A DNA stretch of 64,000 nucleotides from positions 62,001 through 126,000 of the forward strand of contig DASXOZ010000053.1 in NCBI GenBank assembly GCA_036493895.1, given 5' to 3'. The notes under the pieces are model-generated. The model ran no database searches. It worked only from the letters and a program-made list of their open reading frames with translations, and was not told where the DNA came from. Positions 24,144 through 32,687 of the stretch are shown here, piece by piece (within the stretch, counting starts at the first letter, position 1; each line of letters starts with the position of its first letter). Position numbers and translations under genes: made by a program. The DNA comes from Candidatus Binatia bacterium (GTDB taxonomy: Bacteria; Desulfobacterota; Binatia; UBA1149; CAITLU01).

Positions 24144-26111
24144 ATGGCCAGATTCCTGTGGACGCTCGCGAGCGTCTCCGCAATGACGTTGATCCTGGGC
24201 ACCGCGCCCGCTGCGCGCGCGGCCTCTTGCGGCAACGGCGTCGTCAACAACACCGAAGAATGCGACGACGGTAACGCCACCAACGGCGACGGCTGCAGTG
24301 ACACCTGCACCATCGAGAGCGGCTGGGCCTGCGTAGGCACCAACCCATCGGTCTGTAACCTGATCGTTTGCGGCGACGGCAAGGTCCAAGGCACCGAGCA
24401 GTGCGACGGCGGCGGCTGCTGCAACAGCGACTGCACCTTCACCAGCGCGGCCACGACCTGCCGCGGCTCGGCCGGCGTCTGCGACCCCGCCGAGTCCTGC
24501 ACCGGTTCCACCTCCGCCTGTCCTGACGACGCCAAGAGCAACGCCGTCTGCCGCGCATCAGTCGGAGTCTGCGACACGGCGGAATCCTGCGACGGAACCA
24601 ACAATAACTGTCCGGCAGACGCGAAGAGCAATGCCATTTGCCGTCCGTCCTCCGGTGTCTGCGATCTCGGCGCCGAGACCTGCGACGGCACGAGCAACAA
24701 TTGTCCGGCCGACCAGGCTGCACCGGCGGGCACGCTGTGCCGCGCGTCGCTTGGCGTCTGCGACCCGGCGGAGACGTGCAACGGTACCTCGTCGCAGTGT
24801 CCCGCCGATGCCAGGAGCACAGCGCTTTGCCGCCCGTCGGCCGGCGTCTGCGACCCCGCAGAGACCTGCGACGGTTCCGCCGCCGCCTGTCCGGGCGACG
24901 CCAAGAGCAGCGCCGTGTGCCGCGCATCGCTCGGAGTCTGCGACCCGGCAGAGTCCTGCGACGGGACCAACAACGCCTGTCCGGCCGATACGAAAAGCTC
25001 GGCCGTATGCCGCCCGAACTCCGGCGTCTGCGATCTCGGCGCCGAGACCTGCGACGGCACGAGCAACAATTGTCCCGCCGATCACGCCGCACCGGCGGGC
25101 ACGCCCTGCCGCGCGTCGGTTGGCGTCTGCGATACGGCGGAGTCGTGCGACGGCACCTCGTCGCAATGCCCCGCGGATGCGAAGAGCACGGCGCTGTGCC
25201 GCCCGTCGGCAGGCGTCTGCGACGTTGCCGAATCCTGCGACGGTACCAACAACAACTGCCCGGCGGACGCGAAGAGCAACGCCGTATGCCGTCCGGCGGT
25301 CAATCCGAATTGCGACGTGGCCGAGTCGTGCGACGGAACCAGCGTCGACTGCCCACCCGACCAGCTCGTCAACTGCTCGGACAACGACAACATCGCGTGC
25401 ACCTCACCGACCTGCCTGGCCGACGGCGGCTGCTCGATCATCGACAATTGCGTCGAGATCTGTCGCGGCGCCGGCTTTTGGCAGAACCACAGCGGCGAGG
25501 AGAAGGACGGCGCGAACGTCGGGCAGGACGTGCTCGATGCCGGCGGCTCGATCGAAGTCTGCGGCCAGACCATCGACACGACCGCCGACCTCGGCAACCT
25601 CGACGACCTGCTCGAAGGTCTCTGCATCCGCGTGCAGGGCGTCAAGCAGCGCCAGCTCTACCGCCAGCTCATCACGACGGCGCTCAACTGCCAGATCAGC
25701 GAAGGCGGCACCTGCGACCAGATCACCGGCCGCTTCCTCACCGTCAAGTTCAGCGACTGCAACGCGCTGTGCGCCGGCGATCCGGTTGACGGTGGCCCGA
25801 CGCTGCAGGAATGCGTCAATCAGCTCGAATGCTTCAACGGCGGCGGCCGCATCGAGAACGGCGTGTGCGCCACGGGCACCTGCGCAACGGATACCGAAAC
25901 GTTCTGCGGCAATGATTCCGGCGACTGTCCGGACATCGACGGGCAGCCCCAGGCGTGCGTGAGTTTCGACGGCAACTGCGCGAGCGCCCAGCTCTGCAGC
26001 CAGGATCTGGACGCTCCGGCGCAGATCTGTCCGAAGGTCCGGGCCGCCTCGAGCCCGCAGACCTGCCATGACGCTCGCCTCGACGGCTGCACGATCGACA
26101 GCTGCCAGTGA
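24144..26111 (+). CDS. Exported Cys-rich protein with ten disintegrin-like repeats
   Basis: A 655-aa protein with a Sec signal peptide (residues 1-27). A CGNGVVNNTEECDDGN segment of the DUF4215/Cys-rich type starts the mature chain. Residues about 108-410 hold ten tandem units of 28-33 aa with the pattern CR-x3-GVCD-x-AE-x-CDG-x4-CPAD. The pattern matches the core of eukaryotic disintegrin domains (CRxxxxxCDxPExCxGxxxxCPxD), with the Pro replaced by Ala. Units 2-5 and 6-9 form a duplicated block with a 369-bp period. After residue 430 comes CRGAGFWQNHSGEE, common in bacterial exported proteins, then a Cys-rich tail. AAGGAG precedes the ATG and a hairpin follows the stop. Adhesion is a guess. 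Confidence 0.87.
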   Translation: MARFLWTLASVSAMTLILGTAPAARAASCGNGVVNNTEECDDGNATNGDGCSDTCTIESGWACVGTNPSVCNLIVCGDGKVQGTEQCDGGGCCNSDCTFTSAATTCRGSAGVCDPAESCTGSTSACPDDAKSNAVCRASVGVCDTAESCDGTNNNCPADAKSNAICRPSSGVCDLGAETCDGTSNNCPADQAAPAGTLCRASLGVCDPAETCNGTSSQCPADARSTALCRPSAGVCDPAETCDGSAAACPGDAKSSAVCRASLGVCDPAESCDGTNNACPADTKSSAVCRPNSGVCDLGAETCDGTSNNCPADHAAPAGTPCRASVGVCDTAESCDGTSSQCPADAKSTALCRPSAGVCDVAESCDGTNNNCPADAKSNAVCRPAVNPNCDVAESCDGTSVDCPPDQLVNCSDNDNIACTSPTCLADGGCSIIDNCVEICRGAGFWQNHSGEEKDGANVGQDVLDAGGSIEVCGQTIDTTADLGNLDDLLEGLCIRVQGVKQRQLYRQLITTALNCQISEGGTCDQITGRFLTVKFSDCNALCAGDPVDGGPTLQECVNQLECFNGGGRIENGVCATGTCATDTETFCGNDSGDCPDIDGQPQACVSFDGNCASAQLCSQDLDAPAQICPKVRAASSPQTCHDARLDGCTIDSCQ

Positions 26112-26152
26112 CACGGACGTACTGACCCCTGGCGGTGCCCTCGCACCGCAAC

Positions 26153-26187
26153 CGACGGGCGGAGCTGCGATGCGGCTCCGCCCGTCG
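26153..26187 (+). terminator. Hairpin terminator after the Cys-repeat gene
   Basis: CGACGGGCGGAGC and its exact complement enclose a nine-base loop about 40 bp past the stop codon. The 13-bp stem is perfect; the following CCGTTTGCGGG is only slightly T-rich. Confidence 0.6.
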
Positions 26188-26365
26188 CCGTTTGCGGGTC
26201 CCGCTCGCTAGCGGGTTGCGTCCGCGTGACGACTTCCGCGGTATCCCTCCCTCCCCGTGGCGATGCGCGCAACAGCCTGCATTTGGCGAATCCGGTTCTC
26301 ATGATAGATACCCCGCCGTCCGCCGCCCCCGCGCGGCGCCTCCTCCCTTCCCGACGAGGCCTCCC

Positions 26366-26995
26366 ATGTTTTCCCTCCAGACCATCTTCGGCAAAGGCGA
26401 CAAGTTCTACGGCCTGCTCGAATCCAGTGCCGCCGCGTCCACCGAAAGCGCCCGGGCGCTGCTCGACCTGCTCGGCACGCCGCGCGCGCAGCGGTCCCTC
26501 GAGAAGTTCAAGCTGGCCCGCCAGCACTCCAAGGACCTCAACGCGAAGATCAGCGAAGAGCTGGTCAACACCTTCGTGACGGCGCTCGAGCGCGAGGACA
26601 TCGAGACGCTCAACGGGGCGCTGTACCGCATTCCGAAGATCGTCGAGAAGTTCGCCGAGCGCTACATGATCGCGGCCGGGCGAATCGGCGAAGTCGATTT
26701 CATTCCACGCGCCGCGATGCTGGAGAGATCCAGTGAAGTGATCGAGGAGATGGTCGGCCAGTTCCGCAAGGGCTTCAACCTGGAGACCACCAAGAACCTG
26801 AACGACAGGATGCAGGCCATCGAGAACGAAGCGGACCGGATGATCCTCGAGCTGTACCGCGACAGCTACACGAGCGAGACCGACACGATGCGCTACCTGA
26901 TCCTGAAGGACCTCTTCGAGATCCTCGAGCGCGGGATCGACCGCTGCCGCGACGCCGGCAACGTCATCCACCAGATCGTCCTCAAGCACTCCTGA
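26366..26995 (+). CDS. DUF47 (PhoU-like) Pit accessory protein
   Basis: A 209-aa all-helical cytosolic protein of the DUF47 family, structurally related to PhoU. It is expected to regulate the Pit transporter encoded 12 bp downstream. Typical features are seen: FYGLLESSAA near the N-terminus, a middle helical part with VEKFAERYMIAAGRI, and the C-terminal FEILERGIDRCRDAGNVIHQI that includes the conserved ER-x2-D-x2-C-DAGN motif. The ATG at 26366 is chosen because it begins the family-like MFSLQTIFGKGDKFYGLLE; the upstream extension is not. Length is normal for the family. Confidence 0.92.
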   Translation: MFSLQTIFGKGDKFYGLLESSAAASTESARALLDLLGTPRAQRSLEKFKLARQHSKDLNAKISEELVNTFVTALEREDIETLNGALYRIPKIVEKFAERYMIAAGRIGEVDFIPRAAMLERSSEVIEEMVGQFRKGFNLETTKNLNDRMQAIENEADRMILELYRDSYTSETDTMRYLILKDLFEILERGIDRCRDAGNVIHQIVLKHS

Positions 26996-27007
26996 CGGTT
27001 ACTGCCG

Positions 27008-28135
27008 GTGCTCTCGCTTCTGTTGCTGGTGATCGCAGTGGCCCTGGTGTTCGAGTACATCAACGGCTTTCACGATACCGCCAACTCGATCGCTACCGTC
27101 GTCGCGACCAAGGTGCTGACGCCGTCCCAGGCCATCCTGCTCGCGGCCAGCACCAATCTTCTCGGCGCGATGTGGGGCACGGCCGTCGCCAAGACGATCG
27201 CGTCCGGTCTCATCGACACGAACGTCGTCGAAGTCACTTCGCCGATCCTCATCTGTGCGCTGCTCGGCGCCATCGTCTGGAACCTGATCACGTGGTACGT
27301 GGGCCTGCCCTCTTCGTCGAGCCATTCGCTGATCGGCGGGCTTTGCGGAGCGGCGCTTGCCGCCTCGCACAACCGCTGGTCGGCGCTGATCTGGTCCCAG
27401 CCTGCCACTCCGTGGTGGACCGGAAAGGGCCTGCTCTGGAAAGTCCTGGTGCCGATGGTCACGTCTCCGGTGGCCGGCTTCGTCATCGGATTCCTCGTGA
27501 TGGGACTGCTGTTCGCGCTGATCGCAGGCATGAGCAACCTCGGAGGCACCTTCGCGCGCATCGTGCGTACACGCCGCGTCACCGCCTTCTTCGCCAAGGC
27601 GCAGCTCCTGTCGGCCGGCTACATGGGATTCGCCCACGGCAGCAACGACGCGCAGAAGACGATGGGAATCATTGCGCTCGCGCTCGTCGCGGCCACCAGC
27701 GCGGGAGCGCTCGATCACGTTCCACCGTGGCTTTCTTTCCTTCGCCTCCAGGCAGACAGCGGCCACGAAATGTACATCCCGCTGTGGATCAAGCTCACCT
27801 GCGCAACGACGATGGCGGCCGGAACCGCGGCCGGCGGCTGGCGCATCATCAAGACGCTCGGTCACAAGATGGTCAAGCTCGACCCGATCAACGGCTTCGC
27901 CGCCGAGACCAGCGGCGCGAGCGTGATCCTGGTGGCTTCGTCGCTCGGCATCCCCGTATCGACGACACACAACATTTCGGCCGCGATCATGGGCGTCGGC
28001 GCCGCCAAGCGCTTCAACGCGGTCAAATGGACGGTCGTCGAACGAATGATCTGGGCGTGGGTGCTGACGATTCCGGCCACCGGATGCGTGGCGTGGTGCC
28101 TGGTCAAGGCATTGCAGATTGGCGGGTGGCAGTAA
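27008..28135 (+). CDS. pit: Low-affinity inorganic phosphate transporter, Pit family
   Basis: Inner-membrane phosphate (metal-phosphate/H+) symporter of 375 aa with about ten transmembrane helices. The two inverted-repeat signatures of the family are present: GFHDTANSIAT near the N-terminus and GFAHGSNDAQKTMG in the second half, plus GLPSSSSHSLIGGL and SLGIPVSTTHNISAA. The GTG start begins directly with the first helix, after TACTGCCG with only a weak ribosome site, so coupling to the DUF47 gene 12 bp upstream is likely. DUF47-Pit pairs are common in bacteria without a PhoU-Pst partner nearby. Substrate is phosphate by family knowledge. Confidence 0.95.
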   Translation: MLSLLLLVIAVALVFEYINGFHDTANSIATVVATKVLTPSQAILLAASTNLLGAMWGTAVAKTIASGLIDTNVVEVTSPILICALLGAIVWNLITWYVGLPSSSSHSLIGGLCGAALAASHNRWSALIWSQPATPWWTGKGLLWKVLVPMVTSPVAGFVIGFLVMGLLFALIAGMSNLGGTFARIVRTRRVTAFFAKAQLLSAGYMGFAHGSNDAQKTMGIIALALVAATSAGALDHVPPWLSFLRLQADSGHEMYIPLWIKLTCATTMAAGTAAGGWRIIKTLGHKMVKLDPINGFAAETSGASVILVASSLGIPVSTTHNISAAIMGVGAAKRFNAVKWTVVERMIWAWVLTIPATGCVAWCLVKALQIGGWQ

Positions 28136-28227
28136 GGCCGGATGCGGCGCCCGGCTCGCGACGGGCGACGGGAGCTGTCCAGCAGCCCCGCCGCCGCATG
28201 CTTCAGGTCTGTCTGTCGGCCGGTTCC

Positions 28228-29070
28228 CTAAATCAACGTCGTCGTCGGCGTCGACAGCGTCGTGGTGGGTGAAGGTACAGTCGTCGTCGGCGACGTCAGT
28301 GTGGTCGTCGGAGAAGCCAGGGTCGTCGTCGTCGCTGCCAGCGTCGTCGTTGTCATCTCGAATTCCGTCGTCGTCGAGATGGCGAGCGTCGTCGTCGTGG
28401 CGCCGGGCGAGCCGCCACAACTCGCGCGACAGTCTCGCGCGGTGGTCTTGCAGATATCCGAAGAGCCTCGCGCGGTGGACGTACATCCGTCGATGCAGCC
28501 GTGGTGGCCAGTCCCCGCTGCGCAGCCCTGGATACAGGTGTTTCCGCCGGCAGCGACGTCATGTGCGCACTGGCCAAGAGCCTGGCCGCACTGTCCGAAA
28601 CAGTCTGCCGAATTGCCGCCGGGCTCGCCGTCCTGGCCGTGGGAATCTCCGTCATCGACGGTTTCCCCGTCCGGCGTGTGCTCCCCCGGCGACCCGTCAT
28701 CCGATATTCCGCCATCCGAGGTTCCGCCTCCGGAATTTCCTCCGTCCGTCGGCGGTTCGACGCTGATCACACCGTCCTTGCAGGTCTGGATGCAGCTGAA
28801 GACTCCACTTCGACACGTGTCCTTCGTCGTTGCGACGATGTCCATGCACCCGATCACGCAGCTTCCCATGTCTCCGCTGACAGCGTCCGTCAGGCATTGG
28901 ACCTTGCAGTCCCGAGTTGCGGGGCGAACGGCTGCCGCGCACTGCTTCACGCTGCGGTGGCAAGTCCTCCAGCAGTGTTGCGCCGAAGCCTGCGTCGAAA
29001 GCGCGAGGAGGACCGCAATCGTGAGCAAAATCGCACGGCGCAGTCGGCGCATCGTAAGAGACGTTGTCAT
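28228..29070 (-). CDS. Exported Cys-rich protein with Thr-rich tail
   Basis: A 280-aa protein with a Sec signal peptide (MRRLRRAILLTIAVLLALS, ending QASA). Two Cys-rich parts with regular CxxxC pairs (CWRTCHRSVKQC, CFGQCGQALGQCAHD, CIQGC) flank an Asp/Gly/Ser-rich acidic linker (about residues 115-175). The last 60 residues are a low-complexity Thr/Pro/Ser tail of the form PTTTL repeated eight times, likely a cell-surface spacer. AGGAGA precedes the ATG at 29070. No enzyme motif is visible. The linker and tail are repeats of a similar type to other exported proteins in this window. Confidence 0.75.
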   Translation of the reverse strand: MTTSLTMRRLRRAILLTIAVLLALSTQASAQHCWRTCHRSVKQCAAAVRPATRDCKVQCLTDAVSGDMGSCVIGCMDIVATTKDTCRSGVFSCIQTCKDGVISVEPPTDGGNSGGGTSDGGISDDGSPGEHTPDGETVDDGDSHGQDGEPGGNSADCFGQCGQALGQCAHDVAAGGNTCIQGCAAGTGHHGCIDGCTSTARGSSDICKTTARDCRASCGGSPGATTTTLAISTTTEFEMTTTTLAATTTTLASPTTTLTSPTTTVPSPTTTLSTPTTTLI

Positions 29071-29571
29071 CGTCGATTCTCCTGTCGAGGGTGGTCGTTT
29101 GCGGAGCAATCTACAGATGGGAAAGAAGCTACACGGCAGTCGCCTTCCGGCAATACGTGTCACGACGATTCCTCGGCGCCTCCACCTCGGATGCGGGAAC
29201 CGACGCACCTATGCGATGCGTGCCGACGGCGGTTTTTGAACCGGACGCACTCCGTTGCGCGACAGGCAGCGGCGCGCATCGGCGCGCATCGGCGCGCATC
29301 GGTCGGCGCGCATCGGCGCGCATCGGAAGGGTCGCCTCCCTGATGCGCAGGCGGCGGTCGGGCGCCAGATGGATCGCCGGGCAAAGCGGCCGACCACGCG
29401 CCGGTGCTTCGCGGGACTTTCGGGGTGTCGCGGATTCTGGCTGGAGTTTGACCGTTCCGTCTTCTATCGACCGCGCCCCAATTGTCTCAACCCCATCGGC
29501 GGGTCATGATTACGGCCGCTTCGATCGTCGGCGATTCGAACGATCTGGTGTCTATCGCGCAGGGGGTGTCC
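29071..29571. other. 0.5-kb intergenic region
   Basis: No gene is supported. It separates the minus-strand Cys-rich gene from the plus-strand gene remnant. The five 10-bp tandem units are described separately. The rest shows no dyad or promoter that I can name. Confidence 0.5.
29271..29324 (+). repeat. Five tandem 10-bp units (GGCGCGCATC)
   Basis: Three perfect copies of GGCGCGCATC (29271-29300), four bases GGTC, then two more perfect copies (29305-29324). The unit is not a multiple of three and lies in non-coding DNA; it looks like slippage expansion. Confidence 0.9.
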
Positions 29572-29916
29572 TTGAGAACTTTCGCTCGTCGTCAAGCTTC
29601 ATCGCCGGTTTTCTCGCCACGCGCAGCACTCGTGGTGGCGCGCTCGATCATCCCCGTCCTGTTGATGGTCCCGGTGCTGGCAACGGCGCAGACCCGCGAC
29701 CACCTTCAGTGCTTCAAGATCAAGGACAACCTGGCCAAGCAGGCATACACGGCCGACCTGACGACCGATACGGGCAAACGGGAGTACGAGCGGCACCTGC
29801 ACGCCGTAGTGTTGGTCCGAAAAGAGTGGCCAGCGGGCCCAAGGAGTCCACGTGACCTCTCTGCTCATCCACGCGGGCCTTGGCCTGCTGACCATCGTCG
29901 CGTTCTTCTACTTTAA
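29572..29916 (+). pseudogene. Truncated exported protein (DHLQCFKIKD type), 3' part lost
   Basis: A TTG start, preceded by AGGGGG, opens a frame with a basic N-terminus and a hydrophobic signal core (ARSIIPVLLMVPVLATAQ). The mature part starts TRDHLQCFKIKDNLAKQAYTADL, a hallmark of a family of exported proteins of 150-300 aa in environmental bacteria, in which DHFQCYKIKD is followed by a Cys-rich beta domain. Here the domain ends after about 30 residues, and the frame then runs out of frame across the start of the DUF2834 gene, with which it overlaps. A deletion joined this remnant to the next operon. The TTG start is a guess. Confidence 0.6.
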
Positions 29917-30301
29917 CGCGCACCTGTTTCGCGGCGATTGGACCGGATCGAGCGCAACCTGGGTCGAGAGGGCGTACTGGCTGACGGCGGTCGTCTCGGT
30001 CTGCATCGGCTGGTACTTCAACACCCGGTACGTATTCACCTATCCCGCCGAGGCGAGCTGGGTGCATTTTACCAAAATGCTGTTCGACAACCCGGCCAGC
30101 GGCTCTGCCGGGCAGGACATGATCCTGACGAACGTGGTACTGTTTCCGCTGTGGACGATGATCGACGGACCTCGCCGCGGCCTGCGCGGCACCTGGGTCT
30201 ATTTCGTGATGAGCCTGTTCACGAGCTTCACGTTCGCCGTAGGATTCTACCTGGCCGCGCAGGAGCGGCAGCTTCGCTGGAACGCCGCGCACGAAGGCTG
30301 A
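29852..30301 (+). CDS. DUF2834-domain membrane protein
   Basis: A 149-aa protein with four predicted transmembrane helices (LLTIVAFFYFNAHLF; YWLTAVVSVCIGWYF; NVVLFPLWTMIDG; VYFVMSLFTSFTFAVGFYLA). The middle matches the DUF2834 pattern with a Phe-Asp-Asn-Pro-Ala-Ser-Gly-Ser-Ala-Gly motif between helices, which is conserved in this family of unknown function. The GTG start follows AAGGAG at the right spacing. The gene lies 4 bp before an FAD oxidoreductase gene, and the two probably form an operon. A role in terpenoid or lipid oxidation with its partner is possible but unproved. Confidence 0.85.
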   Translation: MTSLLIHAGLGLLTIVAFFYFNAHLFRGDWTGSSATWVERAYWLTAVVSVCIGWYFNTRYVFTYPAEASWVHFTKMLFDNPASGSAGQDMILTNVVLFPLWTMIDGPRRGLRGTWVYFVMSLFTSFTFAVGFYLAAQERQLRWNAAHEG

Positions 30302-30305
30302 TGCG

Positions 30306-31907
30306 ATGAGCTTCGACTACGACGTCATCGTCGTCGGTGCCGGCCACAACGGTCTGGCGGCCACCGCCCTTCTCGCCGGGCGCGGACTTCGCGTTCTTTG
30401 CCTCGAGAAGAACACCTATCCCGGCGGCATGGCGGGTACGCGCGAGATCCTGACCGGTTGCCGCAACGACGTCGGCGCCAGTCTCCTTTTCCCGCTTGCC
30501 GACGAGATCGAGCGTGAGCTGGAGCTGGAACGATACGGCGTCGAAATGATCGACCTGCCGATCATGGCGTGCAACGTCAATTCGCGCGATGCCCCTGCGG
30601 CGGTCTTTTATTCGAGCCCGCTGCGCATGGCCGCCTACGTGCTGCGCCATTTCGGCGCCGGTGCGATGCTCGGCTTCGTCCGGTTGATGGCATTCTGCAA
30701 GTACCCGGCCAGCGTGATGCATCGATTCACGCCGCGCAGCCTGCCGCAGACGCTCGACGAGCTGCTTGCGAGCGCACCGAACGAGAAGAAACGACGCCAG
30801 CTGGAGCTCGTGTTCACCGGCAGCGCGATGGACCTCGTCAACCGGTTCCTGCCCGACGAGCGGCGGCACCGCACGCTGCGTGCGCTCGTCGCGTTCGCCG
30901 CAGTGCAGTCCACGTACAAGGGGCCGTTCACTCCCGGCAGCGCACTCTGCCTCGTCTACACGTTCGCCCAGAAAGACGGCGGCGGGCTGATGCGCCGCGT
31001 GCGCGGCGGGATGGGATCGCTGTCGGAGGCGCTGTGCCGCTCGATTGCCGACAAGGGCGGAGAAGTCCGGCTGAAGACGCCGGTTCGCCGCATCCTCGTC
31101 GAGGAAGGGCGCGCGGTGGGCGTCGAGCTTCGCGACGGAGCCCGACTGACCGCCAGGGCCGTCGTGTCGAACCTCGACAAGCCCGCGACGCTTTTCGGCC
31201 TCGTCGGGCGCGGAAACCTCGACGAGGAGACGATCCGGCGCATCGAGAACATCGAGCACCGCGGCGCGTACATGCACATGCTCTTCAAGCTGAAGCGCCT
31301 GCCGAAGTACGGGCCTCCGTTCGAGCACCTCAACGCCGATCCGCGCACGCGCTTCAACACGACGCTGGTGCCGGACCCCGACCTGCAGCAGGCGAGCTAC
31401 GAAGCGTGCCGCCGCGGGGAAGTGCCGTCGCACCCGCCGGTGGGCATGCAGATCCCGACGGTAATGGATCCGGCCCTTGCGCCCGAAGGGTTCCACATCG
31501 CGACGACGTACGGGTTCTTTTTCCCGTGCGAGGCTGCGCGCGAGCATCGCGGCCCGCTGCGCGACCAGATGGCGGAGCGAATCCTGGATCGCCTGAGCGA
31601 ATTCCTGCCCGACCTGCGCGACTGCATCGTCGAGCGCGCGGTGTTTTCCTCCGACCACTTCGCGGCGATGCAGGGTGCGACCAACGGCGATTTCACGCAC
31701 GGTCTCATTCATCCGGAGCAGATGATCGGGGGGCGCCTGCTGGTGCCCGGCTCGGCGCACGCGACACCAATCGCGGACCTGTACCTGTGCGGAGCCTCGT
31801 GCCATCCGGGTCCCGGCGTGACCTTCCTGCCGGGGTATGGAGCGGCATACGAGGTGGCCGCGGCGCTCGAACGCCAGACGACGGTTGCGGCGCGCAGGGC
31901 GGCGTAG
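30306..31907 (+). CDS. CrtI/PYROXD2-like FAD-dependent oxidoreductase
   Basis: A 533-aa flavoprotein of the phytoene desaturase superfamily. It starts with a Rossmann FAD-binding motif (VIVVGAGHNGLAATALLAGR, then EKNTYPGG). The C-terminal flavin motif follows late in the chain (YLCGASCHPGPGVTFLPGYGAA). The middle (GGMGSLSEALCRSIADKGGEVRLKT) is typical of PYROXD2/CrtI-like enzymes. Length fits this family, not smaller amine oxidases. Genes of this type in actinobacteria and proteobacteria oxidise isoprenoid or lipid substrates, but the substrate here is unknown. It follows the DUF2834 gene by 4 bp. Confidence 0.87.
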   Translation: MSFDYDVIVVGAGHNGLAATALLAGRGLRVLCLEKNTYPGGMAGTREILTGCRNDVGASLLFPLADEIERELELERYGVEMIDLPIMACNVNSRDAPAAVFYSSPLRMAAYVLRHFGAGAMLGFVRLMAFCKYPASVMHRFTPRSLPQTLDELLASAPNEKKRRQLELVFTGSAMDLVNRFLPDERRHRTLRALVAFAAVQSTYKGPFTPGSALCLVYTFAQKDGGGLMRRVRGGMGSLSEALCRSIADKGGEVRLKTPVRRILVEEGRAVGVELRDGARLTARAVVSNLDKPATLFGLVGRGNLDEETIRRIENIEHRGAYMHMLFKLKRLPKYGPPFEHLNADPRTRFNTTLVPDPDLQQASYEACRRGEVPSHPPVGMQIPTVMDPALAPEGFHIATTYGFFFPCEAAREHRGPLRDQMAERILDRLSEFLPDLRDCIVERAVFSSDHFAAMQGATNGDFTHGLIHPEQMIGGRLLVPGSAHATPIADLYLCGASCHPGPGVTFLPGYGAAYEVAAALERQTTVAARRAA

Positions 31908-31987
31908 CAGGAGTCCACTTGCGCCGGCCTGTTCGAGGCCCGCATTCTTCGAACTTGCATCGTGCCGCGGCTACGTTCGTCCCTTCG

Positions 31988-32596
31988 ATGCCCGACTCCT
32001 CTTCGGTCGACCCTTACGACTACTGGCACCGCCGCCTCAGCAGCACCTCGGACTGGCTCGTCCTCTCCGGGGACCTCGATCCCGTGCGTTCGCGGGCCGA
32101 AGCGCAGATCCGGCAATGGCGCCGGGCCGGCATCACTTCGATCCTCGACCTGCGCATCGAATGGACCGACGAAGACCTCGTTCGCGAGATCGCGCCGGAG
32201 TTGTCGTACTGGCACGTCGGCGCCGACGATGACGGCAACCCGCGCGACGATGCGTGGTTCGACGCAGGCCTCGGTGCGTGGCGCGACGCCATGACGAATC
32301 CTCACGCGCGAGTGCTCGTGCACTGCCACATGGGAATCAACCGCGGTCCGTCGATGGGGTTTCGCCTGATGCTGGCGAAGGGCGATGCACCGCTGGCCGC
32401 TCTCGACGCGATCCGGCGCTCGAGGCCGATCGCCGGGCTCGCGTATGCCGCCGATGCTCTCGACCACCATCATCGCAGCGTCGGCACCAGGCCTGCGGTC
32501 CGCGAGCGCGAGCTCGAACAGCTTGCGACGTGGATGCGAAGTCAGGGAATCGACCTGGACACGGTGGTGCGGCGCCTTCGCACGCGGATTTCATAA
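31988..32596 (+). CDS. Tyrosine/dual-specificity-like protein phosphatase
   Basis: A 202-aa cytosolic phosphatase. The catalytic P-loop is VHCHMGINRGPS, matching HCx5R (C, then HMGIN, then R). The region DLRIEWTDEDLVREIAPELSY precedes it and DDDGNPRDDAW supplies candidates for the general-acid Asp. The downstream ARPIAGLAYAADALDH helix is typical of DSP folds. ATG at 31988 begins MPDSSSVDPYDYWHRR; no clear Shine-Dalgarno is seen. It stands alone between the FAD oxidoreductase and a convergent gene. It could act on proteins or on phosphoinositide-like or nucleotide substrates. Confidence 0.82.
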   Translation: MPDSSSVDPYDYWHRRLSSTSDWLVLSGDLDPVRSRAEAQIRQWRRAGITSILDLRIEWTDEDLVREIAPELSYWHVGADDDGNPRDDAWFDAGLGAWRDAMTNPHARVLVHCHMGINRGPSMGFRLMLAKGDAPLAALDAIRRSRPIAGLAYAADALDHHHRSVGTRPAVRERELEQLATWMRSQGIDLDTVVRRLRTRIS

Positions 32597-32687
32597 GCCG
32601 CGCGCCGGCGTCGCGAACGCCAAGCGTCAATCGCCCATTCCCGGCACGACTCGTCGCGCGTACGGCCACCGATGCGCGGCCGATGCT

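Noticed and set aside
23559..24389. Minus-strand open frame across the 23.4-24.1 kb gap
   Set aside because: No start signal, low-complexity Arg/Ser translation, and it overlaps the signal peptide end of the Cys-repeat gene.
28228..29070. Mobile element linked to Thr-rich repeats
   Set aside because: The PTTTL repeat is coding and in frame at a protein tail; there are no terminal repeats or transposase.
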